64,000 nucleotides of DNA. It comes from Adiantum capillus-veneris (lineage: Eukaryota > Streptophyta > Polypodiopsida > Polypodiales > Pteridaceae). This document shows, piece after piece, positions 11,762 to 24,019 of this stretch. Positions within the stretch are counted from its first letter, which is position 1, and every line of letters starts with the position of its first letter. The translations under genes were made by a program, and so were the position numbers. The stretch covers positions 16,929,309-16,993,308 of the forward strand of contig CM043959.1 of assembly GCA_014529385.2 (NCBI GenBank), in the 5' to 3' direction. The notes below the pieces were generated by a model. That model was not told the DNA's origin. It was given only the letters and a program-made list of their open reading frames with translations, and ran no database searches.

Positions 11762-12211
11762 TTAAAAAATGCAGGAGACCAAGTAAAACTTATTAGCAAC
11801 CCCAGATGAAACTGCAAAATCTAAAAGCCTTTCATCAATCATTGTAGGGTCTTCATAAATAACTACCTCCTTTTTCTTTGGGATTGTTGCAACACATTGG
11901 ACACTCTGCACAGTAGGTGCTGAAAAATCCACATTTCTCTTAAGTGAGTTTGGTAAAGTAAATTTTAGAGTAGAAGGGGACTCCATTTTGACAGATGGAT
12001 TAGTATCAGGCTCCTCCAAACTCATGGCAAGCTCCTCAAAACTCATGGCAGCCTCTGCACCAGATATATCAATGGGTTCTGTGAAGTCTACATTCCTCTT
12101 CATTGAAGTTTTTAACAGTTTTGGTAGTCTTCTCGGAAGGTTTTCGTGGCCAACGATGCGCTCGGGATCTATTTTTTGCCTCTTCCTCCTATAAGATCGT
12201 AATCCTACCAT
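11762..12211 (-). CDS. Hypothetical protein with internal KRNVDF repeat
   Basis: 149 codons open on the minus strand. It starts with a basic segment (MVGLRSYRRKRQKIDPERI) and contains a duplicated block, SMKRNVDFTEP and SLKRNVDFSAP, about 50 residues apart, separated by an acidic Ser/Glu region. The internal repeat and composition suggest real coding ancestry. I do not recognise a family; it could be the 5' part of a gene captured by a transposon. Confidence 0.4.
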   Translation of the reverse strand: MVGLRSYRRKRQKIDPERIVGHENLPRRLPKLLKTSMKRNVDFTEPIDISGAEAAMSFEELAMSLEEPDTNPSVKMESPSTLKFTLPNSLKRNVDFSAPTVQSVQCVATIPKKKEVVIYEDPTMIDERLLDFAVSSGVANKFYLVSCIF

Positions 12212-12848
12212 TTATTTAATACTGAGAAATATAAGTTTCTTCAAACATAAATAACAAGAAGACCACCACATGATCATATAAAATTTGAACAAACAATAGG
12301 TAGGTATCTCACAATTATTTCCAACTAATCATATAGACAATAACACAAGATGATTCGCATGTGTGCATCCTTTGATAGAATGCAAAATAGCTTTATAGTT
12401 ATGAAGAGCAAAAGCCAATCAACTGGATCATGGCGCGTAGAGTACATAAATAAAACTCCACAAAACTACTAGTGTGTTGTGATCCACTTGATTGGCTTTT
12501 ATACAAAGTAATAGCTACCAAAACATTAAAAAAAATTATACTACAAAAAAAAACCTTTGTACAATTTCAAGAGTGGATCACGGCGTGCCGAGTACATAAA
12601 CAAACCTCCACAACACTACTAGCACCCATGATCCAATTTTGCTTGGTGAAATGCTAAATAGTCTTTTACATTTTGAAGCACAATTCCTACACACAACTAA
12701 ACTATGGACCAAATGAAAGTGAAGAGATTGCCTTTACCTTTGCCAGGACTAGACATTGCTCTTGGAGTAGAGATTCAGGACTGGGAATGTTGTTGTTGGT
12801 CTTCACGGTTCTGATAATGCACCTTGTAGGAGGTAGAGGCCTTTTTAA

Positions 12849-12854
<6 letters not shown>
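12212..12854. repeat. Non-coding interval with a 150-bp direct repeat
   Basis: No gene is visible. A diverged direct repeat, tggatca(t/c)ggcg...agtacataaa...ctccaca..actactag, starts at 12424 and 12574 (period 150). The rest is AT-rich sequence. Confidence 0.75.
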
Positions 12855-12904
<50 letters not shown>

Positions 12905-13052
12905 CCCTTTTCATACAATAATAGACATTACCGTTAGCGTTTTTAATGAAGCATGACGACATGCAATAAATGGATGGTATGACCACAATAAATAGTTGTT
13001 TACAACCAAAAAATATGTGTACTATTTATGGTAATAAATGCACATTTGGATT

Positions 13053-13139
<87 letters not shown>

Positions 13140-13293
13140 AACCTTTGAGACGACCTCTGCAACCAAGGCGCAAAGCTCCTTCAAGAATTTTCACAACAAA
13201 TTCAAAACAACACATAGGGGAATCCGCCTCGTATTCTCATTTCAAACCACTTCTATCCACCAAGAGAGGTATTTCCAGAGTGTCTGTTGATGT

Positions 13294-13352
<59 letters not shown>

Positions 13353-13451
13353 TTTTTGAGTGTTTGTTGGGTTTGAATGAGGAACACACACACACACACA
13401 CACACACACAGTGTAACAGCAGCTGACCATAACTACACACACACACACACT
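12855..13451. repeat. Cluster of (CT)n, (GA)n and (CA)n microsatellites
   Basis: (CT)n at about 12855-12898, (GA)n at about 13059-13137 and 13296-13349, (CA)n at 13384-13410 and 13436-13451. The unique sequence between the tracts shows no coding signal beyond repeat translations. Confidence 0.95.
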
Positions 13452-13459
13452 TGGTCACG

Positions 13460-16243
13460 ACTTCTGACCTGGATAGTATCTATGGGGCTCGGTTAATGTT
13501 CTAAATCGCCATTTCTGGCCACAATATATGAACTCCAAACACTCAAATCTTTTTCTGAGTTGTGGCTGTAAGGGATTTTTACCTTATGTTTTACATGCTA
13601 AATTACTGCCTTGGGGCTGTGGTTGCTCTAGCATCTCATCTGGAGGGGGTTTGTAGGATACAATCCGAATCACTGTATGAGCTCAAGAGATTAAATTAAG
13701 TTGTTGCCTGATAAGGGAGCACCCTGTGCTGTACAAATGCTTGATTTGGATCACATTGGATGATAGAGCTAATTACCATAAAGCTAACACCTTCCCAGCA
13801 TCTTATTTTGGCTACCCTATGGGTACCATCCCCTAATCTACCTCCTACCAGTTTTAGTTTTTAGCTAAAAACCTACTCTTTGGCTCCTCAAAAATTGGGG
13901 TGGCTTTTAACATCACAATTTTTTACTTAGGGCTTCTTCATGCTGTCGCGACAGTCATATTGAGTCACTACCCCGCGCAGATGATCTCGCATAATGAAAG
14001 ATTGCCTGCCTTGGCTTCCCTACCGCCCACTCATGGATGGAATCCTACCTGGATTACCTCTTACTTTCATCAAATGATAGGTGGCCGCGGCACCACCACT
14101 AATGAGTATCTGTCGGAGTGCATCTCTGCCTCCTCCACTATAAAAGGTGAGGGTGTTTTCCCCTCACTTAGGCTTGGTCTTCCTTAGCTGCTTGGAAAAT
14201 TGATTGGCATGGTGACTGCTCACAGGTTTTGATAATCTCATGCTCTGATAGCTGAATATAAAACAAGTTTTTTAACTTTTTTTGGTCTTTTGGGATTCTT
14301 TTGTCTTTTCACATTAGCAAAGGATCATTTTCTTGGATGCTTGACTGGTACTGACTGCATAAAAGATGACATCAAACCTAGTGATGGTGATGGTTATGCA
14401 TAAACTCTAGTGATGGTATTGGTTTGGGCTTCTTTTACTGACTGATCCTCTGCTAAAAACCTGGTGATGGTGCTGGTTATGTATAAACTCTGGTGGTGGT
14501 GCTGAGGATGACAGGCTGTTTTACTTTGACATAGTGAAAGAATATGATTAATTTTTTGCTGGCTTCCTACCCTGTTCACTGAATGAAGGAATCTGTAAAG
14601 ATTTTTTTCCCACTAACTGGTAAACTTTACTGCCTGGTTACTGGCCACCAGCTGGTTTTTTGGTCTCAAATTTCTGGTATAAATCTGGTTTTTTCTAAAC
14701 ATAATCATACTCTCTTGGGAACGATTGGGAATAGCTAGATTTGGCTCTGGTGCTGACTTACAATTCTACTTAGATTTCTGGCTTAAAAATGGCCTCCTAC
14801 AATACATCTAAGGATCTGTACAGATAGGGTTTTCTTTATGCATAGCACTGATTACTTACTCTAGGTCTTTGGTTGCTTGGCATAAAAATGACATCAGTTT
14901 GGTAAGGGAATTACAAAATAGTACACTAGTTTTGGCTGCCATTTTCTAGGTACAATTATATCCACATCAGTATGGGATGATGTTTGGTGTTGATGAGGGA
15001 ATATTAAGGATGAAAGCCTGGTAAGTTGCTGGTTATACATGCTTTTTTTTAGTAATAGAAGGAGGGTTATACTGCCATTCTGAGATAGCTGCAGTTGGTG
15101 ATGTTACATTCAAAAAAATGGGGGGAGCTTTTAATTAGCCTAATCTAGCTGGCTATACACAGTCTCTACATTAATCTTTGGTATGATTGAATAATAGCAG
15201 GGTCTGGTTTTTTCATTTAACAGAGCTTGGCTGATTCAACTGACCCTTACAAATGGGGACTTCTTCTTGTTGCTTGATACTGACTGCATACATTAACTCT
15301 AAATTCTCTACTGTGCTAGAATATAACATCTAACTTATCCTGGCTAAATACCTAGTGATGGTGCTGGTTTTTTATGCCATTTTCTGGTTCAGATTGGTTC
15401 ACATCAGTAGCTGGTCATACTTGCAAGTTACTCAGACTTAATCTAAAGGAACACTGCATAGGGTACACTGGTTTTTTATATGCCATTTTTTGGTTCAGAT
15501 TGGTTCACATCAGTATACGAGGCTTTTTTTCTTCTCTTTTTGATACTAACTGATCCTCTTCTACTTGGCTGAAATATAGCAGATACAAGTAGATTCCTGA
15601 TACAAGGGTTGTTCGATATTTTAAAGTGTTGACATTTACTCAAGATTACTTTATGGTTGTTGGTTTGAGTATTGCATACTGGATCCTACTTGGATCTACT
15701 GCTCTGTTTTTTGATTAGTTTGTGACTGGATCCTACTTTGATAACCTTAGTTAAATCGGATGTTTAAAAGCTTGGTAGCACTACTGGTTCTGCTACCGAA
15801 ATGGGACTCTAGCAAAATATATGAATAACTCTAGCAAAAAATAAAGGATGAAAAATCCTCGAGACTTTAAATGTGCAGGACAGTAGCTAGTAAAACTTTT
15901 TAAGTTCGACATGGATAACAACTGATAGATTCTTTGAAGCCTGCCATACGTAGCCAAATCTAACATGTCTGTTGTCTTGACTATATGGATGCAGGTGAGA
16001 ATTCTATCTTGGCTTAAAGAGGTTTAGCTTGCTGCAGTCCGACTTTGGAAGCACTTGATGCAATTGGGATAATTTTTTGTACAAATTCTTTTGGAATGAT
16101 ACTTCATTCTTACTATATTGTACATTTTTGATTCAAAGACTGAATTGTTTCTATACATATCTTTGCATTGACATCTTTAGCCAATCATCTTTTTGAACAT
16201 CTTGTTCAAGTGGTGTGTTATTTATTTAATTTAATTTAACAGC
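13460..16243 (+). mobile_element. Non-coding retroelement copy ending in (CA)n
   Basis: A 2.8-kb AT-rich tract with no durable ORF. It has a TATA-like box (ctataaaagg) near 14140 followed by a GC-rich hairpin-like segment that also occurs, inverted, near 38040-38060. Internal direct repeats include ggttcagattggttcacatc at about 15386 and 15492, and gatggtgctggttatg near 14390 and 14470. The 3' part (15965-16243) carries ATGGATGCAGGTGAGA and a block homologous on the opposite strand to 35020-35310. It ends ttaacagctacacac directly at a (CA)n tract. I read it as a non-autonomous member of a family related to the leader of the element at 55.9-63.7 kb. Confidence 0.6.
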
Positions 16244-16378
<135 letters not shown>

Positions 16379-16454
16379 GAAGTCATGAATTGGAGCCCAA
16401 CATGCAATGGACTATTTTCTTTACGCAATTTTGAGTCCGCGTGCCGTGATCCAT

Positions 16455-17307
<853 letters not shown>

Positions 17308-17318
17308 CTCTCGCACGA

Positions 17319-17840
17319 ATGGCAAGAACAAAGGCAACAACAAGGAAGGCAGGGAAAGGACCAAGGCTTGACCAGGGCTTGCAAAGAAAGCATGTGGAAG
17401 GTCTGCTAGTAAGAAGAAAAGTTCAAGTAAACCAATGAAGATATTAAAGGGACCAAGAATGAATAATATTCAGAGAAACATGGGTTTATTTAGAGAGACC
17501 AGAAAATCTTAGAAATGTATTGAGCTTTGTCCCCCTAAACTTCCTTTCCAAAGAGAAGTAAGGAAAATTTTCGAGGAAGCATGTGCTGGTACAATGAGAT
17601 GGAAAGCTGTTGCCCTGCTCTGTCTTCAAGAAGTAGCATAAGATTTTTACTGGAGTAATTTAATGATATCACCATTGTTGTTGCTCATGCTCACCGGGTC
17701 ACAATAATGGACAAGGACAATGAGACGCTCAAGAGAGTACATTGGAAATACGATAAGCTCCTCATCCCTAATGAGTTTATTGACCCTAAAATGAAGGATA
17801 TGTTGCTAATACCATCAGGCCGATGAGATCATGGGGTTAA
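17319..17840 (+). pseudogene. Histone H3-like protein (H3/CENH3 type), decayed
   Basis: An ATG at 17319 begins MARTKATTRKAGKGPR, close to the H3 tail. After a frame change the text resembles the alpha-N helix and fold: FRETRKS-stop-KCIEL, KLPFQREVRKIFEEA, then WKAVALLCLQEVA-stop-DFYW, and after another shift HAHRVTIMDKDNETLKRV. These align in order with the H3 landmarks REIRKYQKSTELL, KLPFQRLVREIA, ALQEA.EAYL and HAKRVTIMPKDIQLARRI. The TAG at 17510 stands at an expected Gln. Divergence from core H3 is large, as in CENH3 or an H3-like paralogue. Coding is continuous without introns. It continues into a C-terminal extension (WKYDKLLIPNEFID) that core H3 lacks, and leads towards the Ulp1-like exons. 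Confidence 0.78.
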
Positions 17841-18155
17841 GATTCATGAGGTTACTCATGATGTGAGCACCAGAGCCAAAGCTGAGCAAGAAGAAAGACG
17901 TTACCTAGAATCAGAGAAATTAAGAGGATACAGACTGCTGCTGATGATGAAGAGGCACAAAGGAGAAATTATGGGCAAGTTACCAGAGACTTAAATGACA
18001 GAAAGAACAATATTTTACATTCCATGAAAGAAGGACTATTAGCAACCATTCCCCTTGTTGATGGTACTTGGCAATTAGCTCTGGATTCTGTTGAAATTGG
18101 GATTTTGAAAGATCCCAAAGACAAATTAGAGACTCTATTGTTTATTTATGCCTAA
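17841..18155 (+). pseudogene. Linker exon between H3-like and Ulp1-like parts
   Basis: Plus-strand coding-like tract: HDVSTRAKAEQEERRYLES in one frame, then after a 1-nt shift near 17900-17920 an open run through QTAADDEEAQRRNYGQ and LLATIPLVDGTWQLALDSVE to LETLLFIYA, where a TAA stands close to a possible donor (gtagat, about 18156). An acceptor tattgattgtag ends at 18233, giving a candidate 78-nt intron. No family recognised. It may be the middle of one long gene spanning 17.3-20.2 kb. Confidence 0.45.
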
Positions 18156-18233
18156 AGTAGATGCTCTTATCTACCTTTAAGATCCTTTACTTTTGTATTT
18201 GGTCTTTAATTAAATCCTTGTTATTGATTGTAG

Positions 18234-19500
18234 CTTAATAAAGAGCCAGCTCCCTCAACAAACCCATACTAAAATACATGTTTTAGATCCACAATTGTCT
18301 ATGCCACTCCGAATAAAAAACACCCCTCATGGCATATTGGAGAGATGGTTTGTCCACTGTCCAATGCTTCAGGTCACAACTTTGGTGTTTCCATACGAAT
18401 CAAATAATCATTGGAGCCTTGTATGCATTGAATTGGACAAACAAGTGGTATGGACTATCAACTCCATACGAGGAACACATTCAGAGATAAGAGTGTGAGT
18501 GTTGACATAACCTTGAGTTTTTATTTGGTCTATGGATGATGACCTCAATATTGTTAATAACAAATAACTTTCACTGTTCATAGATGTGTAAAAATATTAC
18601 TTCACGTCTATGGAAGGCTTTGTGGAAATCATGAACTCTACAGGGCAACCTTTAAAACTGTCGAAGTGCCTAATCAAATAGACCTAAATTCCTGTGGTTG
18701 GAGATGTCTTCTCCATGTAGAGTACATACTGCATAGTTTTTTTGCTTTGAATCCATTTATGTCTAAGGTATTTCCATGCTATGGTTTGGACCAACTTGAT
18801 GCTATTATTAATTGAAGTATTGACCACAAGTTAACCTAATTTTGCGCAGAATGCTGTGAAAAATTACACATTGGAATATTTACAAAGGTACCGTGCATCA
18901 ATGATTCAACATCTACTATCTCTTTCAACTCAAAGAGTTTTAGATGCAAAAGATAGTTTTGTCAACGACCATATAATAACTTTAACAATGACCGGTGATG
19001 AGGAAGTCATGCCAGTTTCCACCACTGGAAACCAATTCCCTAAAACTGACCCCATATTAGAGGAACAGAAACCGGTTGATCAATGTGAAGTAGACCAAGC
19101 TCTTGAAAATGCACATGTAAAATGCTCTTCAGAGTATAGGAATGCAATAGAGGGTCTAGGCCAAGTAGAGGAGGATAAGGGAGTGCCTATTATTGTGGCA
19201 CAGGATGAGGCACATGATCAATATGAGGGAGTCCAAGCTCCTGTAATTGCTGATGTGAAGAGCTCTTCAGAGCCAAGAGAAGATATAGAGTGTGTAGACC
19301 ATGTAGAGGAGGAGGCCAACGTTGCAAATCAAAGCCAGGAATAGACAACAGAACAAGTTAACCATTTGACCATGTAAACAGAATAGTCTTGTACTGCACA
19401 ACCACAAGAGGTGGATACCCTTGGCAATATAAAAGGGAACATTGACACTCAACAACAGAATGTCAACATTAGAAATGACCTGTATGGACTCTTGCTTCAA
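18234..19500 (+). pseudogene. Ulp1-like (C48) SUMO protease, spliced, decayed
   Basis: Three exons join in frame: 18234-18494, 18584-18767 and 18850-19500. Introns 18495-18583 (gtgagt...catag) and 18768-18849 (gtattt...gcgcag) are GT-AG and keep phase. Catalytic-domain landmarks: FPYESNNHWSLVCIEL (His), VVWTINSIRG where the family normally has an Asp, and NQIDLNSCGWRCLLHVEYIL (Gln and Cys). A helix NYTLEYLQRYRASMIQHLL closes the domain. Ulp1 enzymes remove SUMO; this fold is often carried by plant transposons. Asn in place of catalytic Asp suggests altered or lost activity. An acidic tail follows with in-frame stops from 19342 on, at positions where Gln is plausible. It is preceded by the H3-like part and followed by an FCP1-like part, same strand. 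Confidence 0.82.
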
Positions 19501-20154
19501 GTAAATGGTTGTTTCGGTAATATCCATTGTACTTAAATAATATACTCTTTTTTTGTTTCTAACTACCCATTTGTATGCACACAATGATTGCATAGACTAA
19601 TTATTTTGGATCTCAATCGATTGTTGCTGCTACAACAGCCATACAGTGTACATACAGAGATCTCCGATTTACGTAGTTTACGCTTGGGAAATCTCAGAGT
19701 AGTAATTCGACTAGGCACAAAGGAATTTTTGAATTTTTTAATTCCATGATTTAGGGTTGCTATCTGGTCTTCAATGGAGGCCCAAAACTTGAATCCCCTT
19801 ATTTCCATAGTTTGCAATTTGACTGAAATTTAGAGATCTGATTTTTATTTTGTGTATAGTAAAAGAAATTGTAATACCATTGCGGGACATTTCCACCCAA
19901 CTAAAGCTAATGTACTACTTTTCTACAAGCCCTTTGAACAAATCAATGTGCCTTGTGATGCTCTCAATACTTTGTTGATTGATGACACACCACATAAGGG
20001 TTTACTTAATCCACCCGGCACTGCTATTTCCCCACCTTCATTTGAAGGGCATCTTCACGATTTTCTACCTAGAGGACATTTTGGTCCCATACCTGCAAGG
20101 AATTTACTTAAGCCCATTGAGCACATCGGAATCTGTACTTACAAATGTACTTAA
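19501..20154 (+). pseudogene. FCP1/NIF-like HAD phosphatase domain, decayed
   Basis: The preceding exon ends NDLYGLLLQ, similar to motif I of plant FCP1/NIF-like proteins (D-L-N-G-L-L). A phase-0 GT-AG intron at 19501-19638 then leads to one frame, 19639-20154: VVIRLGTKEFLNFL, FRVAIWSSMEAQNLNPL, KRNCNTIAGHF and NTLLIDDTPHKGLLNPPGTA. These match in order the family landmarks RPG..EFL, VGIWSS, CTDTG and LLIDDSPYKALLNPP. Such enzymes are related to RNA polymerase II CTD phosphatases. Two stops interrupt (TGA 19747, TAG 19831). Because splicing joins it in frame to the Ulp1 exon, it may be the 3' end of one fused gene rather than a separate capture. Confidence 0.72.
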
Positions 20155-20206
20155 GTAATTCATCATTTATACATTAAATTGATACTGTCTACCTGTCTAT
20201 GTGTTT

Positions 20207-20249
<43 letters not shown>

Positions 20250-20640
20250 GAGCAAATACTAGTGATTAAACTAGTAAAAAAAGTTACATTTTGTTGACGC
20301 CATTCGGGCTAGATTACATGGGCACAATTTGAATATGGGCAGAAAGATCTCCATGCAAAAAAATGCTTCTCCCTTCGTTGCATTACTCTTCGTCCGCCTA
20401 GCAAGAAATAAAAGTTTACGGAGTCAAGGTCAGTAGTCTCCTCGACTATGTCATGTCAAAGATGCAAAAGATTGCATTGCTGCCTTATTGTAATTACTGT
20501 CATAAGATTTAGGTCTTTATCCACCACTTCCACGTCTATGAAAACATTGTTTTCCAAACTTGCTGCTTCTTGATCCATAGGCACATAGCAACCTTCAACA
20601 ATGTGAGAACGCTTGTACCAAAAAGAGATTATTAATGTCT
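20155..20640 (+). other. Interval with (GA)n and a short open stretch
   Basis: A (GA)n tract lies at about 20211-20246. The following 150 nt are open on the plus strand (VDAIRARLHGHNLNMGRKIS) but too short to identify. Nothing else is visible. Confidence 0.4.
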
Positions 20641-21200
20641 ATGTCACAAGCATATACTTGATAATGAAAGTGTCAAGAGCAATCTCGCAACATATGCCAT
20701 ATGTTTCTTTTACATGCCACTCTCTATCAAGAAGCTTATCACACAAGAGGGAATCAAATGATTTGCAGAGCAGCATAGTTTTAGCAACGTGTACATTGCA
20801 AGTATGAAACAACTTAACAAAGAGACCAACAAGACAAAAATTTGCAAGTTTCACCAATTTAGTGGGTATAGAGTTTCAAAGAGACATCTAAACATCCGTA
20901 TAGAGCTTGCTCCTCAATGTCTCACTCATGGTTGTGTCGGGAACACGCCAATCCACGGAGTTCCAGCTGGTTGGTATGAAACCTTCACCAACACTCCTCT
21001 TTGATTCCTTTGATTGAGTTGGTAGAAATGGTCATAGAAGAAAATACCCTCATTTGTAAGGCTTTTGCTAGTTCTACCCGCATATTGCAAGACCCCAATA
21101 TGAGCATGGGTCACAGAGATGAGACCTATAATGCACTCCAATGGCTCCCATTCCTCATACAAGGAAGGATAAATATCTATGAATGTAAAAGAAAATAAAT
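20641..21200 (-). pseudogene. Unidentified minus-strand coding-like fragments
   Basis: Two minus frames, 20926-21162 (MYEEWEPLECIIGLISVTHA ... QPAGTPWIGVF) and 20639-20857 (LANFCLVGLFVKLFHTCNVH ... DREWHVKETYGICC), read in consistent order with a frame change between them. Residue choice looks protein-like. No family recognised; possibly an exon set of another captured gene. Confidence 0.35.
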
Positions 21201-21298
21201 AAATACAAACATATGTATAACCTATTTAAATATCTGTAATAAAAGAAGAAAAAAACAGATTCACATTTGAAATGTAAGATAACATTTATAGAGGAGTG

Positions 21299-21778
21299 CT
21301 AAATAATCAACTCATAGTTGCACCATGGATTATGCACCATGGAAACATCACCGCCATTAGCAATCACATCAGAGTGAGTGAAAACATGTTGAACAAAGAT
21401 CTCTTTCACAGTCTTCTTACCAACCTTGACTTTTAAATCCAGAACTCTTGCTTTCCATGCAAAACGAAACATATTTTTTGCTTTAGAGCTTTTTCTCCTT
21501 CTTGGCTTTATACAAACCCAAGAACCTTTGCTTATCCTCTGCTCTTGCCACCTATTATCTGTAGTGGGAGAGTTTGAGATTGAGATAGTGCTTATGCTAC
21601 TACATGGTCTTCTTGGCACAGTAATGGTGAGGTTAGTTGGGGACAATGTAGAGCAACCTCTAGAACTTCTTGGGCGGGAAAAGACGAAGCTATAGCTATA
21701 ATGAAGGGAAATGAGTTTTGAAAGCCTTTCATAAAGGTAGTGGATATCTTTTAATGAAGGGAGAGAGTTAGCTATCAA
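21299..21778 (-). CDS. Hypothetical protein, 159 codons
   Basis: Longest open frame of this interval on the minus strand. The N-terminus is Ser/Thr/Pro-rich; the C-terminal half is basic (CIKPRRRKSSKAKNMFRFAW) then VGKKTVKEIFVQHVFTHSDV. No known motif. It lies upstream, on the same strand, of the fragments at 20641-21200 and may be the same decayed gene. Confidence 0.35.
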   Translation of the reverse strand: MIANSLPSLKDIHYLYERLSKLISLHYSYSFVFSRPRSSRGCSTLSPTNLTITVPRRPCSSISTISISNSPTTDNRWQEQRISKGSWVCIKPRRRKSSKAKNMFRFAWKARVLDLKVKVGKKTVKEIFVQHVFTHSDVIANGGDVSMVHNPWCNYELII

Positions 21779-22063
21779 TCAGTAGGCAGGTTTCAACAAC
21801 TTGACGGCGATTGGCAGTGGGCCCTACTTTGTGATACGAGGAAGTTACCTTACAAAAATGGGACAAATCTCAATATTTTAAAATGCTTTATGTGATATTT
21901 TCCATGCATTTCTACATTACGTAAGTTTGCTGCTCATTGGTTGCACCTTCTTTTCTCTCTCTTCAATAAGGCCCTCCAAATGACCTCCAAAATTTCCTAA
22001 TGCAACACAGGAAGAATAGTAAGATGGTCCATCATTCTTCTAGAATTTGATTTCACTGTAGTT

Positions 22064-22591
22064 GTGAAAAAGAGCACCACTCATCAAAGAGCAGATCATT
22101 TGTCAAGGATTTTTTCAGGAGAACCACCTAAAGGAGTAGATGATGATCTACGAGATGCATATCTGTTCTCTATAAAAATGATACCTCGATGGTCGGCAAA
22201 CATGGTATCATTAATGACCATAGCCCAAGTGGATTCGCAAATACCACTTCCTATTAAAATCGGATTAATTGAGCAATCGGCTATGTATCAATTACTAGCT
22301 GGAAGGCTATACAAAAGAAATCGAGATGGAATATTGCTTTTATGCATTAATCATGAGGAGAAAACCCAATACCTAAGTCAAGTACATAGTACCATAGTAG
22401 GACTTCATTTTGCGAAAGATCAAACTATGCGACGGATCTTGAGACTTGGAGTATTTTGGCCAACTATGAGGAGTGATGTTCATTCTTTTGTGAAAAACTG
22501 TCCTCAATGTCAAAAACAAGAATCCATACCTCATGTAACATTGTTCCAAATGTTGCATGTTCCTAAGTGGAGTAACTATTTAGTTACTTAG
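22064..22591 (+). mobile_element. Gypsy RNase H end and first integrase zinc-binding domain
   Basis: Plus strand. It starts with QRADHLSRI, the usual end of RNase H, and later has HSTIVGLHFAKDQTMRRILR, GVFWPTMRSDVHSFV and CPQCQK, i.e. an H-H-C-C integrase zinc-binding domain. Integrase joins element cDNA to host DNA. A second, different zinc-binding domain follows at 22684, which is unusual. RT and most of RNase H are missing upstream. Confidence 0.8.
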
Positions 22592-22621
22592 TTACCAAGC
22601 CAAACATTTCTAGAGGATATG

Positions 22622-23845
22622 AGTAAATGCCATCAAAGAGCAATTGAAACTGAAGCAAGAGATTATGCTCTTATTAAAACCAATTGTATCGGAGAGGTAA
22701 GGATCAACATCTATGTCTTTGTGCAAATGAAGACAAATATATTCCCATTATAGAACAAGCACATGCTGGATTAGCTGGAGGTCACTTCTCTAGTGAGAGC
22801 ACCGCAAGAGAAATCTTAATGGCAGGCATATGGTGGCCAACACTTTTTGTAGATGCCAAAGAATATGTTTGAAGGTGTGATGCTTGTCAACGAGCAAAAA
22901 TGCCAACCCGTGAAGATAGCATGCCCTTAAGACCAATGATGGGGACTAGAGCTTTCGCAAAATGGGTATAGATTTTGTTGGGCCACTATAACCACCTGCT
23001 TCTAGAACCCAAGCTCAATATATCATTGTAGCTATGGAATATTTGACCAAGTGGGCCGAGGCTAAAGCAACCCAAAAGAATGATGCCAGAACCACCACCG
23101 CATTCTTATATGAGTATGTGTTCACAAGATATGGACTGCCAATAGAAATAGTCAGTGATAGGGGAACTCATTTCCTTAATGAGGTAATCGAGTATCTGCT
23201 TAATGAATTTATGGTCATCCATAACAAATCAGCTCCCTATCACCCACAAACAAATGGACAAACTGACCATAAGAATAAAATTCTTAGCTCGGTTTTGACT
23301 AAAGTAGTTAGTTCAGGAAGGACAGATTGGGAAATGAATCTCCATGTTGCTTTATGGGCTTATCAAGTTTCATTCAAAATAACTTTAAATGCAACACCCT
23401 TTAATCTTGTTTATGGTCTTGATGCCATATTGCCAATACAATTTCTATTGCTGACACTAAGGGTAGCTAAGAATCTTTAATGGATTGGACATGAATTGTC
23501 AGAGAGACTTGAAGATTTAGAAAAGCTAGATGAGCAAAGGCTACCTACTGTAGCCCACATCTATGCACAAAAGCGGAAACAAAAAAAATTTTTTTGATTC
23601 CCATCTAATTACAAAACTCTTCAAAAAAGGGGACTTAGTTTTAGTATATTCCCTTAAGCAACACATTCCCAAGTTTAAGAAAGGGGAAATGGACCATTTA
23701 TCATTGAAGATGTATCTCCAAGTGGAGCAGTTAAGTTGTCTACCCTAGATGGTGAACCAATGGCTAACTGGATTAGTGGATGTTGTTTAAAGAAGTACAA
23801 TTTTCCACTAACCAATGAATTGCTAGAAAGAATGCATGCTGCGTA
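22622..23845 (+). mobile_element. Gypsy integrase: second zinc-binding, catalytic core and C-terminus
   Basis: Landmarks in order: HAGLAGGHFSSESTAREIL with WWPTLFVDAKEYV-stop-RCDACQR (H-H-C-C; TGA near 22870 at an expected Arg), IDFVGPL (first Asp), VSDRGTHF (second Asp), PYHPQTNGQTDHKNK (the Glu position is Asp), and the C-terminal barrel GAVKLSTLDGEPMANWISG. At least three frame changes. The D,D-35-E triad is broken at the last residue, so the enzyme is inactive. A basic tail ends near 23904. Confidence 0.85.
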
Positions 23846-24019
23846 ACAAAAAAAGATAAAACGACAACAGGTTATTGATGAAGCCCAAGAAGAAGCTCGG
23901 CTTTGAGTACTCAAACGGAAAGCTGCTCTCAAGAATTAAATATCAATTCCCATCAACACTCTGGAAATAGATGACCGACAATGGGAATTGCAAAAAGATG
24001 CAGTGTCAACAGATGATGA

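Noticed and set aside
14140-14190. TATA-like box as a host gene promoter.
   Set aside because: A homologous box occurs inverted near 38060 in the same repeat family with no gene behind it; it is probably an element promoter.
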